Shown: in pieces, positions 1-9,315 of the stretch | Layout: each line of letters begins with the position of its first letter | How positions within the stretch are numbered: the first letter of the stretch is position 1 | Translations under genes and position numbers: made by a program | Source of the DNA: Serinus canaria | Lineage: Eukaryota; Chordata; Aves; Passeriformes; Fringillidae | NCBI RefSeq assembly: GCF_022539315.1 | Contig: NC_066315.1 | Coordinates: 120,409,374 to 120,473,373 of the forward strand | DNA: 64,000 nucleotides | Direction of reading: 5' to 3' | Notes under the pieces: generated by a model | The model's input: only the letters and a program-made list of their open reading frames with translations | What the model was told of the DNA's origin: nothing | The model's database searches: none

Positions 1-2
1 GA

Positions 3-67
3 GCCGGGCGGGGATGGTGCCCGGGCGGGGATGGTGCCGGGCGGGGATGGTGCCGGGCGGGGATGCT
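3..67. repeat. GC-rich minisatellite, about four 16-17 bp units
   Basis: Four near-identical units (3-18, 19-35, 36-51, 52-67) follow the pattern GCCGGGCGGGGATGGT. The second unit has one extra C and the last has a G-to-C change. The array ends about 30 bases before the exon 2 acceptor of GDAP1, so it sits in intron 1 near the expected CpG-rich promoter side of the gene. Each unit contains GGGCGGGG, which resembles an Sp1/GC box. The short ORFs running through it are products of the repeat. Confidence 0.85.
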
Positions 68-97
68 GCCCAGGTGACCCCGGCCGTGCCGTTCCAG

Positions 98-290
98 GTG
101 CGGTTGGCAATAGCCGAGAAGGCGCTGAAGTGCGAGGAGCGCGATGTGAACCTGCCCCTGAGCGAGCACAACGAGCCGTGGTTCATGCGCTTGAGCTCCT
201 CTGGAGAAGTACCCGTCCTGATCCATGGGGAAAACGTCATTTGTGAGGCAACGCAGATTATTGATTACCTTGAAGCGACGTTTGTAGATG
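98..290 (+). CDS. GDAP1: GDAP1 exon 2
   Basis: The exon is 193 nt. The acceptor is TTCCAG ending at 97 and the donor is GTAATC at 291. Translation begins VRLAIAEKALKCEERDV and ends at EATFVD, with one base carried into the next codon. It covers the end of the GST-N thioredoxin-like fold, including the EVPVLIHGE segment with the cis-proline expected of GST folds. The reading frame runs on past the donor into intron 2, which explains an apparently longer ORF here. Confidence 0.96.
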
Positions 291-3200
291 GTAATCCCAC
301 AGGCATTTCAGTGTGTGATTCTTCCCCTCGCCCCGTAGGCTGCAGTAATGCTGGGGACAGCTCTCCTGTGTCACTGCAGGACTCTTCGTTCAGGGCAGAA
401 TATGTTTATAGTCTCACAAGTAAAGGGGCTTTCTTACTAGCTAGCAGTTTGGGTTGAAAACATATTCCTCTAAAATGAGCTGAAGGCTTTCCAGCACCTT
501 CATGAGTGAACTTTTATAAGTAAAACCTACCACTGTCCTTGGCCCTTCAGGAAGGATGGAGAGGTCAGGAATGGCAGCAGCACCATGCTGCACTAACCCT
601 GGTGTGACACTGCCATGAAAAGTAACATACCGAACAGAGCTGCATGACTGCCTTTGTCAAGCAGGTCCAGATTCTCTGTGAGATAAGAGGAAACATGCTT
701 AATAACAGAATAATCTTCTGTAGAACAATGGAAGTAGAATGAGCAAAATTTTTTTTGGAGCCAAAATGGGATGAAGAGGTAAAAGAGCAAGAAGAAAAGC
801 CTTGGAAGTGATCATGTGCAGGGTTTTGAAGTTCTTTGTGCCTGTACTGTTAAAAAACTAAATACCAACAAGAAAAACCTACCTCAATGTTTGAATGAAA
901 TGTAGAGCTGTATTTTGTATAGGTGTGAAGATGGCAGCATTTTGTATTTCAGGGATTTAGCACTGCTAAATCTGAGGCATGAAGAAAACTTCATTGTTGA
1001 GTGAACATAATTTGTGCTGTCTTTTAGTCAAAAAAAGAGTTGGGGCCGAGGTAGATCAAGGATAGGGTAAAATTCATTGATGTGCAGGAATACTTCCAGC
1101 CACACTTTGTGCAGGATTTCTGTGCTGTAATTTTTACATCATTGCAGGAGCAGTAACATTTCAGCCATAACAATTTCCTGGAATCACAGCTGTCCCCAGC
1201 TGTGAGAGCATTATGGGGTTGAATGTCATGGTCACCCATTCCTAGATGTATGTAATAGAGCTGAGAGCTGAGAGTGGTTTTCTGATTTGAAAGCCTCTTA
1301 AATACATGTTTGTGTGGGTTGCTGCATTTGCATCCATTTATAATTGGAATTATAAAACATTTTAAAATGAGGTACAAATATACATTTCTCTGAGCTGCAA
1401 TCACACCATTGAGTTATGCTGGGGGGCAAGTGGAGCTTTCTTACCTGTGGCTGTGCCACCTGTCCCAGCTGGACATGACTGAATGAACTTTGGTCAATTA
1501 GATGATTCTTCCTTTCTTAACTTTATTTTTAACTTTGTTTTGCAGAGGAAGTACCAAGATTAATGCCAAAAGAGGGGAGCATGTATTATCCAAGGGTGCA
1601 ACACTACAGGGAGCTTTTAGACTCCTTGCCTATGGATGCCTACACACATGGCTGCATCCTGCACCCCGAGTTAACAGTGGACTCCATGATTCCAGCCTAT
1701 GCTACCAGCAGAATCCGTAGTACGTACTGGTGTAGCTCTGAATGTCTCTGACTTAGTAGGTTGCTGCATTACATTCATCTTCTTACTTAAGTCCACCTTA
1801 AACACAAAATACTGAGCACAGTTTACGAATTTTAGTTGCAGTCCTCGATAATTTGTGCATATCCTTTTTATTGATTGTGTATTCTGTTGGGATTTGGAAA
1901 TGGGAAAGAGGAAATGTTATTTTTGAGGTGTCTGTAGGGATAATTTTTTTGTACCACGGCTACCTTTTAATTGATGCCTTTATGTTTCCTTCAGTGTATT
2001 ACAAAAGAGCTTGGTAGTTCTAGGACAAGTATCAACTCCTGACAGCACGGCTGGATGATGATTCCCTGTTTACTTTTACATTCTGAGACCTCTGATTGTT
2101 TTGTCAACATCAGTAGTTTATAGAATGTTGATTTTTTTTTAAATGATTTTTTAGAATGCTCTGTAGAACAAAGTCAAATACTGCAGAGTCTTTGAAATGC
2201 CATACATCTGTACTATTAGTGAGTCCATGATAACATAAACAGTGATATTGTGTTAGCTTGAGAAATCATATTTCCAACAAAATACCTTATCCTCCTCCTT
2301 AAAATTTCTGGTAACACACTATTATGTTGTCAGAAGTGAGGGCAGGAAGTTAATTTTCCATATTGTTGCATGGTTGATGTTACTGAAAGTAACATAGAAT
2401 CATAGGATCACAAAATCATAGAATGGCCTAGGTTGGAAGGGACCTTAAAGATCATCAAGTTTCAACATCTTGCACTAGATAAGGCTGTTCCAAGCCCCAT
2501 CCAGCCTGGCCTTGGACACTTCCAGGGATAGGGAGTCCACAGCTTCTCTGGGCAATCTGTTCCAGTGCCTCACCACCCTCACAGGAAAGAATTTCTTCTT
2601 CATATCTAATCTAAATCTACTTCCTTCAGTTTAAAGCCACTCCCCCTGATCCAGGAACATGAATTATTCTCCTAATCAGTGCACTGTCTGGTTTGGTGGT
2701 TTTGATTTGTTTTTTTTTCCCAAATGTGGATGCTAACTGTTTATCGAACAACTGTGCATTACTCATAGGCATTATGGGTAGTTTTTCTGTTTTCAAATGG
2801 TAATAATCAGTGCTTTCTTTACAGTTCACTTTACAACATTGTCCTCTGCTTTTCTTGCTGTTTGTATTCTTCTGCTCAAGCTTGTAGTTGATATAAATTG
2901 TTCTTGGTTTGCTCATGTTCATACTGGCAGAGCTAACATTATTGCTTATCTAAACTGGGATGTTTTCATATCTTTTCATAAAGCATAGCCTACATTTTTT
3001 GATTTGAAGCATTTTTTTGAAAAGCCTGTGGACGTTTCTTAACAATTCCTTTGCATGTTCAAACTTCCCCTGGTTGGAGAAGGTTTCATTTTCAGCTGAA
3101 ACACCTTTATTTTCAGACTGCTAGATATAATAAGGCATGAGCCAGTTGTCTGTTATGTTTAGGCATACCAAATCCAAGTAAGTAATTAATTGTAAAATTT

Positions 3201-6200
3201 TAGTAAAATTTTAGTTGTAAAATTTTAGTTGTAAAATTTTAGTTGTATGAGTATGTCCCTCAATTTCTTCATACACTGTGTTGAAAGATGGCTTTCACAG
3301 TCACGTTGAAATGAATATATAAAAAAGTGAGTTTGTTACTCTCTAGAAAGAATTTTTATCAGTTTAATTTATCAGACTTAATTGTAACTAAGCTTTATTG
3401 TGAGGTACAAGTGAGAGGTGATTCATGCTCTATAATTATTCTTTTGTTCTCGGTTTGTGATTAGAAATACTTATTTTTAGAAGATTTATAAATCACTGTC
3501 TTTTGGTATTTTAGGTTTATGAATATGGCATTTTCAAGCAAAGCCCCATTTTAAGGAAAAGGCTATTCACGCATAGTAGAAATCAGTAAAATTAACTTTA
3601 ACTTTTCACATCATTCCTTCTATAAATCATGTAATAATGTTCTTCTAGGACATGCACACAGTTCTTAAAGAACATTTCCAAAAGCATCACAGACTCTGGC
3701 ATCAGATTTTAGCTAAATGAAAACACCTTGGCTCCATATTCAGTGGCATTTTGGCTTTTGCTGTGAAATTATGCCTATAGCCTATAGTGATAAGAAATCT
3801 CAGTGTGGGCCTACCAGCACTGTCACATTGCAAACTGATGAGCTGAATGTGTGGTGGGTCAATTTAAAAAGCATTCAAATTTTTCAAAATGTGATGTATT
3901 TAAATCCTAACCTAGTACTGCTGCTGTATTAAAGCAGCACTTCTAATTTCCTTGGTATGATATTTGTTCACAGGCTATTGATCAGTTCCTGTGGATTACA
4001 TTATAAGTATGTTTGGATATCTAATATTTGTCATTCCTTTTTTTGTCTGCCTTTGTGGTTTTTTTTTTTCCTTTTTTAAAAAATCATTTTAAATTAGGCC
4101 AAATAAGTAACACAGAATCAGAATTGAAGAAACTTGCAGAAGAAAATCCAGACCTTCAAGATGCCTATATAGCAAAACAGAAGCGGCTTAAGGTAAGAAA
4201 CCCCTTTGTATGGGCACCTTTTTTATGAGCTTAGTGTTAGATTTTTTGCTCACAATATCAACATTTGTTTCACTTGTCATTACCAGTAATGTCATGCAGT
4301 GGTTTAACCCTTCAAGGCATGAAACAGTCTGTCCTCAGATCAGCTACACACTTCAAGTGTGTGCTGAAGTACTGGACTGGTCCCTCTGACTTCAAAGGTA
4401 AGTGCATGTCAGTGCTGGTGTTGGGCTGTTGAGCACCCTGCAGGGGTAGGCAAACCTTAATATCTGGCAGCTCTAAAGTTTTCTTCTGTTTTCTGAATTG
4501 TCATCAGTATCCGTGTAGTATCCATCTGACTATGTGGAGAAAATAATCACAGTTTATGAACAAACACTGTAGTTAAAAGCTTCTCTGATAAAAGTATAAA
4601 CTCTGTGTGATGATTAAAACACTAACCTGTATGTCTATTTAGTCTAAACTGCTGGATCATGATAATATAAAATACCTAAAGAAAATACTGGATGAACTGG
4701 AAAAAGTTTTGGATCAGGTTGAGACTGAATTGCAGCGGCGAAATGAGGAAACACCAGGTAAGGAATTTGTCTTGCTAAATCCTGTTAATATTTCTGTTTG
4801 AGGATACTGAGTAAACTTGTTGACAGCGCCATTATTAAACAATTTTTAATGTGTTGGATGTGATACTTTTAGTATATATTGATCTATACACCACAGAAAG
4901 GATCAATACTGTTTTAAATACTAGCTTACTTTACTGTTTCAGTCAGTGAGTTCTCACTGTCTCATGAGAGTGCTTGATCACATTTTCAGGAAAATTAGTA
5001 TAATTAGCTGCACAATTTTTTAGTATTTTTATCGACAAAATCAGAAAAATTACCTACAGAATGTTGATGTTATAGGTGTAGGCTTCAGTTCACTATAATG
5101 ACCACAGCCTTAATATTTAACATAGGTTTATTATAATCTTGTGCAGATACTCTGCTGATATTTGTGGTATATGCAGAATAAGCAATCTGAATAATTGCTC
5201 TAATCATCAGGCAACCCTCTTCTCTCACCCTCTTGGAAAGCAGTCCTGTTTGCCTGCTTCCACCCAAATGAAAGTAAAATTTTTCACACAATCACAGAAT
5301 CATCAATGTTGAAAGAGACTTTCAAGATGATCTAGTCTGACTGTCAACAGCACCATCATAACCACACCTAAACCATATCCTGCTGTCTGCTGCCCTGGGA
5401 CATGTATTCCAATGCCTGACCACTCTTTCAGTGAAAACCATCTCTAATATCCAATCTGAACTTCGTCTTGCTCAACTTAGGGCCATTTCCTCCCATCCTG
5501 TTAGAAAGGACTGGCCCAAATGCTGAGCCCTGGGAACCCCACTAGAGACCAGCCACCAAGTGCATGTAACTCCATTCACCACCACTCCCTGGGCCTGGAC
5601 ATCCAGCCAGCTTTTCAGTCAATGAAGAATGTACTCACCCAAGCCAGTTTGCCCAGGAGAATGCTCTGGGAGACAGGTCAAAATCTTTGCTGGGATCTAG
5701 ATAATATGCACAGCCTTTCCCTCATCCAGTAAGTGTGTCACTGGTCATGGAAGGAGGTCAGGTTGGCCAAACAAGACCTGCCTTTGTAAACTCGTGCTGG
5801 CTGGGCCTGTTCCCCTGGTTGTCCTGCACATGCCATGCAGTGACACTCAGGACAATCTGCTCCATGATATTTCCCATTACCAAGGTCAGGATGACAGGTC
5901 TTTAGTTTCCTGAGTCCTCCTTCTGACCCTTCTTGTAGATGGGTATTACATTTCCTAACTTCCATGCAACAGAGACTTCTGTGGTTAACCAGGATTGCTG
6001 GTAAATGATTGAAATAATTGGCAAGTTTTTGGCAGCTCCCTTCTTACTCTTGGGCACATCCCATCTTGACCCATAGATTTCTGAGTGTCTAACTGGCATG
6101 ACAGGTCACTAATCATTTCTCCTGGCTTCTAGGGGCTTCACTCAGCTCCCCATAATCAATTTCCAGCTCTGGGAGCTGGATAGCCTGAGGAGCACGGGTT

Positions 6201-9200
6201 TGGATGTTAAAGACTGTGGCAAAGAAGGCAATAAGTACTTTAGCCTTTTCCTCATCCCAGCTGTGTTTTCCCTTTCATCCAGCAAAGGATTGAAACTCCT
6301 TAGCCCCTCTTTTGCTGCCAATGTATTTACTGAAACTGTTTTTGTTGTCTTTAACTGCAGTGCCAAATTAAGTTAGTTTGACTTTCTTTCTGAATTTCTC
6401 CTGCATAACCTCATGACATCCTCAGGTTGTGAGACACTGTCCTTTTTACCCTGAGTTCCAGCCTAAGTTCCCTGTTTACCCAGGCTGGTCTTTGTCCCTG
6501 ACAGCATATGGGAACAATCTGTTGCTGTACCTTTAAGAATTCTTCCTTAAATCTTGCCTGTCCTTCCTATACCACTTTGCCTTTCAGGATTGACTCCCAA
6601 GGAACTCTGTCAATCAAACTCCTAAGCAGTCCAAAGTCTGCCTGGCAGAGATCCAAGGTGGCAGTTCTGCTGGTGCCTTTCCTTACTTCACCCAGAACTG
6701 AAAACCATCATTTCATGCTTGCTGTGCCCAGATGGCCACTGACCACCACATCACCCATGAGTTCTTCTCCAGTTGAGAGTAAGTTTTCTTCCACACACTC
6801 CAGGGATCTCCTAGATTGCCTCCTCTCCTCCTGAAATGTGTTGCATTTTCAGCAGGCATCTGGCAGGCTGAAGTCCCCCACAAGTACAAGGGCTGGAAAA
6901 AATTGAGAGACTTCTGCCAGCCTCCTGTAGAGTGCATCATCTGCCTCTTCGTGGTGGCTAGCAGGTCTGTAACACTCTCCTGCAAGGACATCTGCAATGC
7001 TGACCTTCCCCCTGATCTATACCCACAGGCACTTAACCATGTCAGCATCCTAAATCCTGTTTAAATGGGATTAGCCTTCTGCTTTTTCACAGTGTGGTTC
7101 AACTCCCAGTGGTGCTAATAGGAGTCCTTCCCCTGAATTCACTGGAAACTACATGAAGCATCAGTCAATATCAACTGCATCTGCTCAAATCAATAGCTTT
7201 TTGCATTTAGCTCTATAAATAGCTGTTGTAATAATTACTGGTTACTATCACAACTGTAGGTTTGAACCAGCAGTTGAAAATCTAGAATAAATTTTCTACT
7301 GACTCAACAGTGAAAGAGTCACATAAAATATTTTAACTCATAAAGGATGGAAGGATTTTTTTCAGCAAACTATGCCACCATTTCCAGCAACCCCTTTCCT
7401 TTCTCTGCTAAGTTGCCTTTCCAAGGAGTCAAATGACGAGTTAACTGAGTCAATTGATGAGCTTATGAAAGCTTCTGGGTTTGCAGGATTTTGTGAAATG
7501 TGGGACTATTTGCCTCTTTTTGCCTCTTGGAATTTTGTCTGAGGTTTTCCTACTCTGGAAGTTTGTGATCTGTACTTCTCCATGTCCTAGTCAAACTCAG
7601 AGCTCCTGCTTCTCTTGCAATTGCTTGAATCCCTCAACTGCTACTGCTGCCACTGCAAGCATCTTCCTTTCACACAGGATAGATTCGTTGGTCTTTTCCA
7701 TCATCTTATTTAATGCACTGGATGAATTCCCAGGTATCCTTTCAGCAACCTAGGATACACTGCATTTCTACAGAGGCCTTTCTTCCAGACCTGCATAACC
7801 AGTCAAAATGGACTGGTACCAGCTTTGTGCCAAGCTATTGCTTTTCTCTAGTGGAAAATGTGTTGGAAAGGAGATTGCAAAATTTCTCTGTTTCCAGAGA
7901 GGTGCTGCTAAGTGTTCCTGCCAGCGTTTTTCCATGTCTGCTTTGTGGGATGAACTGCAAAAGTTACAAATGAGGCAGAAGCAGCATAGTCCTCCCTATT
8001 CAAGATCTAGGCTAGAGCAGAGTACTTATGCTGGCAGCTATGATAGCTGTGCTGGCTATCAAGTTTCATATCCTGGGTTTCAAAAGCTCTTGGTGTAGTC
8101 AGTGCATGTCAGCCCTTTCAGGTGGTGGTGGTTCAGATCACTGACAGTGGAGCATGATGATGCTGCCTGGCAGTGCCTGCTCTGAGCCATCCCAGGAAGA
8201 TTCACCTCTTTCCTTTGACTGGAGAGGGTACCTGGGGTCTCCATCTGTGCTCCTGACTAGTGGTGAGCAGTGTGAATATTTGTCATTTCTCAAACATCTC
8301 AGTGAAAAACCCCCATGGTTTAGGGTCAAAGAGACACAAAAGAGGGACAGGTAGACAAATTCTGTCATCTCAATGGGCTGATATATTTGCTGCAAGTCAG
8401 TCATCTGGTCCATGTCTTTTTGACTTGAAAGCCTCCAACAAGCTAGCTGGAGTCAGTTCTTGAGTGAATGCCATTGAACTGAGGGACACAGGCAAGCTGA
8501 TAAATTCTTCAGACAAGTGGTAGCTTTTCAATAAAAGCTAGACTGCCTTCCTCCTTTCCAATCCTGTTTAATTTAATCCAGATTTAAGAAATCTAATTGA
8601 GGAAAATAAGTGTTTACTGTGGGTTTTCATTTATGAACCTGGGATGTGGATCTTTTTTTCCTTAACAAATGTAGGTCAGGCTGCTGAGCCTAAGACTTTA
8701 CAAGATTGAGCAAAGAGTGGACAGGAATTAGGAAAATATTTACTGATTAAAGTCATGTTTTAGCTGAAGTGTTGTTGCTCTTTCTTAGATGGTACTTTGA
8801 AGTAGCACTAAACTAAATGTGCTTGTATTCCATTAGTTCCTAATGCTTTATGTTTTCTCTCTGCTTAGAAGATGGAAATCAGCCTTGGCTCTGTGGTGAT
8901 TTCTTCAGTCTGGCAGATGTGTCACTTGCTGTCACATTACATCGCCTGAAGTTTCTGGGATTAGCAAGAAGAAACTGGGGAAATGGGAAGAGGCCCAACT
9001 TGGAAGCTTATTATGAGCGTGTTGTGAAGAGAAAAGCATTTTACAAAGTTTTGGGACACGTCAACAATATATTAATCTCGGCTGTCCTGCCAACAGCATT
9101 CCGTGTGGCCAAGAAAAGGGCTCCCAGGGTTCTTAGCACCACCCTGCTGGTCAGCATGCTGGCAGGGGTGGGTTATCTTGCTTTCCTCTGTCTTCGGAAG

Positions 9201-9251
9201 AGATTTGCCAACGTGGTGCTATCGATTAGAACCAGGCAAAATTATTTTTAG
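98..9251 (+). CDS. GDAP1: GDAP1, ganglioside-induced differentiation-associated protein 1 (partial, exons 2-6 of 6)
   Basis: GDAP1 is a GST-fold protein of the outer mitochondrial membrane. In other vertebrates it acts in mitochondrial fission, membrane contacts and redox balance, and human mutations cause Charcot-Marie-Tooth neuropathy. Joining the five exons gives 960 nt, which is 319 codons plus a stop and corresponds to residues 40-358 of the human protein. It carries the rest of the N-terminal thioredoxin/GST-N fold (exon 2), the long GDAP1-specific loop with KRLK (exons 3-5) and the GST-C fold. It ends with a C-terminal hydrophobic tail anchor and a short basic tail ending in NYF (exon 6). 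Arg120, His123, Leu239 and Arg282, sites of human disease mutations, are all unchanged. Exon lengths and intron phases (1, 1, 0, 1) match human, and no frameshift or stop is seen. The start codon lies in exon 1, outside the window. Identification is from recalled sequence and is very secure. Confidence 0.97.
291..1545 (+). other. GDAP1 intron 2
   Basis: This is a phase 1 intron of 1,255 bases bounded by GT and by TTTTGCAG. I see no repeat or second exon in it. The minus-strand ORFs at 593-790 and 1024-1404 show no recognisable protein. Confidence 0.9.
1546..1719 (+). CDS. GDAP1: GDAP1 exon 3
   Basis: The exon is 174 nt, between TTTTGCAG (ends 1545) and the strong donor GTACGT (1720). Spliced to exon 2 it reads ..VDEEVPRLMPKEGSMYYPR.. 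and ends in ..AYATSRIR plus the first base of a Ser codon. Arg120 and His123 fall in the YYPRVQH stretch. This exon starts the region that joins the two GST lobes and is specific to the GDAP1 family. Confidence 0.97.
2394..2656 (-). mobile_element. CR1 LINE 3' end, 5'-truncated
   Basis: Read on the minus strand this ends in the CR1 signature: a CTTTAAGGTCCCTTCCAACC-like stretch followed by repeats of ATTCTATGAT. The + strand starts with AGAATCATAGGATC and contains GGTTGGAAGGGACCTTAAAG. The preceding part matches the CR1 3' untranslated segment, including the 'lead on the single-digit frequency' type tail CCAGTGCCTCACCACCCTCA in antisense. It is a typical 5'-truncated avian copy with no coding capacity, and lies antisense to GDAP1. 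Confidence 0.93.
3190..3247. repeat. Short tandem repeat, 14-bp unit
   Basis: The unit TTGTAAAATTTTAG occurs in full at 3190-3203, 3215-3228 and 3229-3242. A shortened 11-base copy sits at 3204-3214 and a partial copy closes at 3247. It lies inside GDAP1 intron 3. Confidence 0.85.
4098..4192 (+). CDS. GDAP1: GDAP1 exon 4
   Basis: The exon is 95 nt. The acceptor AAATTAG ends at 4097 and the donor GTAAGA begins at 4193. It completes a split Ser codon and reads QISNTESELKKLAEENPDL, ending at KRLK on a codon boundary (phase 0). It encodes part of the charged helical loop between the two GST lobes. Human has 95 nt here too. Confidence 0.96.
4193..4642 (+). other. GDAP1 intron 4
   Basis: This is a phase 0 intron of 450 bases, GTAAGA to TATTTAG. 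I see no repeats or other features in it. Confidence 0.9.
4643..4757 (+). CDS. GDAP1: GDAP1 exon 5
   Basis: The exon is 115 nt between TATTTAG (ends 4642) and GTAAGG (4758). It reads SKLLDHDNIKYLKKILDELE and ends ..RRNEETP plus one base. It is a lysine/glutamate-rich helical stretch leading into the GST-C fold. Length and phase match human. Confidence 0.97.
4758..8868 (+). other. GDAP1 intron 5
   Basis: This is a phase 1 intron of 4,111 bases and the largest in the window. It contains a long antisense CR1 (about 5287-7060). In 7061-8868 I see no repeat or gene I recognise; ORFs there, such as 7713-7973 and 8138-8413, resemble no known protein. The acceptor is a good pyrimidine tract ending CTGCTTAG. 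Confidence 0.9.
5287..7060 (-). mobile_element. CR1 LINE with endonuclease and RT remnants and an internal deletion
   Basis: On the minus strand, from its 5' side, it shows an endonuclease remnant containing GDFSLPDA (near 6860-6890). Next comes the linker before the RT domain (about 6142-6366, FNPLLDEREN). Then there is the RT palm start (5902-6099, IIYQQSW, WKLGNVIPIYKKG) and the following RT block with VYKGRSCLANLTSFHDQ (5738-5965). After about 5512 it jumps straight to the 3' untranslated tail (5287-5505), so the C-terminal RT region is missing. Several frameshifts make it non-functional. It lies antisense to GDAP1. Confidence 0.9.
8869..9251 (+). CDS. GDAP1: GDAP1 exon 6 (last coding exon)
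   Basis: This is 383 nt of coding sequence including the TAG at 9249-9251. It completes a Glu codon, then reads DGNQPWLCGDFFSLADVSLA, the GST-C core with Leu239. Next come RPNLEAYYERVVKRK (Arg282) and the amphipathic NNILISAVLPTAFRVAKKRAP segment. The tail anchor is about 9133-9198 (STTLLVSMLAGVGYLAFLCL), followed by the basic flank RKR and the end NYF. The tail anchor targets the outer mitochondrial membrane. It differs from human in several hydrophobic residues and includes a Cys, but keeps LAGVGY. Confidence 0.97.
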
Positions 9252-9309
9252 ACCTTCTCTGTCCCTGGTGGTGAGTGAAGGGCATCTCTGCCCTCAGGAA
9301 AATATCTTC

Positions 9310-9315
9310 AATAAA
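9310..9315 (+). terminator. Candidate proximal poly(A) signal of GDAP1
   Basis: A canonical AATAAA lies 59 bases after the stop codon. A GT-rich stretch at 9339-9346 sits where a downstream element would be expected. If used, the 3' untranslated region would be under 100 bases. Human GDAP1 has a long 3' UTR, so more distal signals such as AATAAA at 10437 or 11202 may be used as well or instead. Confidence 0.5.

Larger units (their letters stand above)
1720..4097 (+). other. GDAP1 intron 3
   Basis: This is a phase 1 intron of 2,378 bases. It holds an antisense CR1 tail (about 2394-2656) and a 14-bp tandem repeat (3190-3247), listed separately. The rest is AT-rich with no other recognisable content. 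Its 3' end is T-rich but the acceptor AATTAG is fairly weak. Confidence 0.9.

Noticed and set aside
14..457. 147-codon ORF starting in the minisatellite and covering GDAP1 exon 2
   Set aside because: The start lies in the repeat and the end runs through the intron 2 donor. Only 98-290 is real coding sequence, joined by splicing to upstream exon 1.
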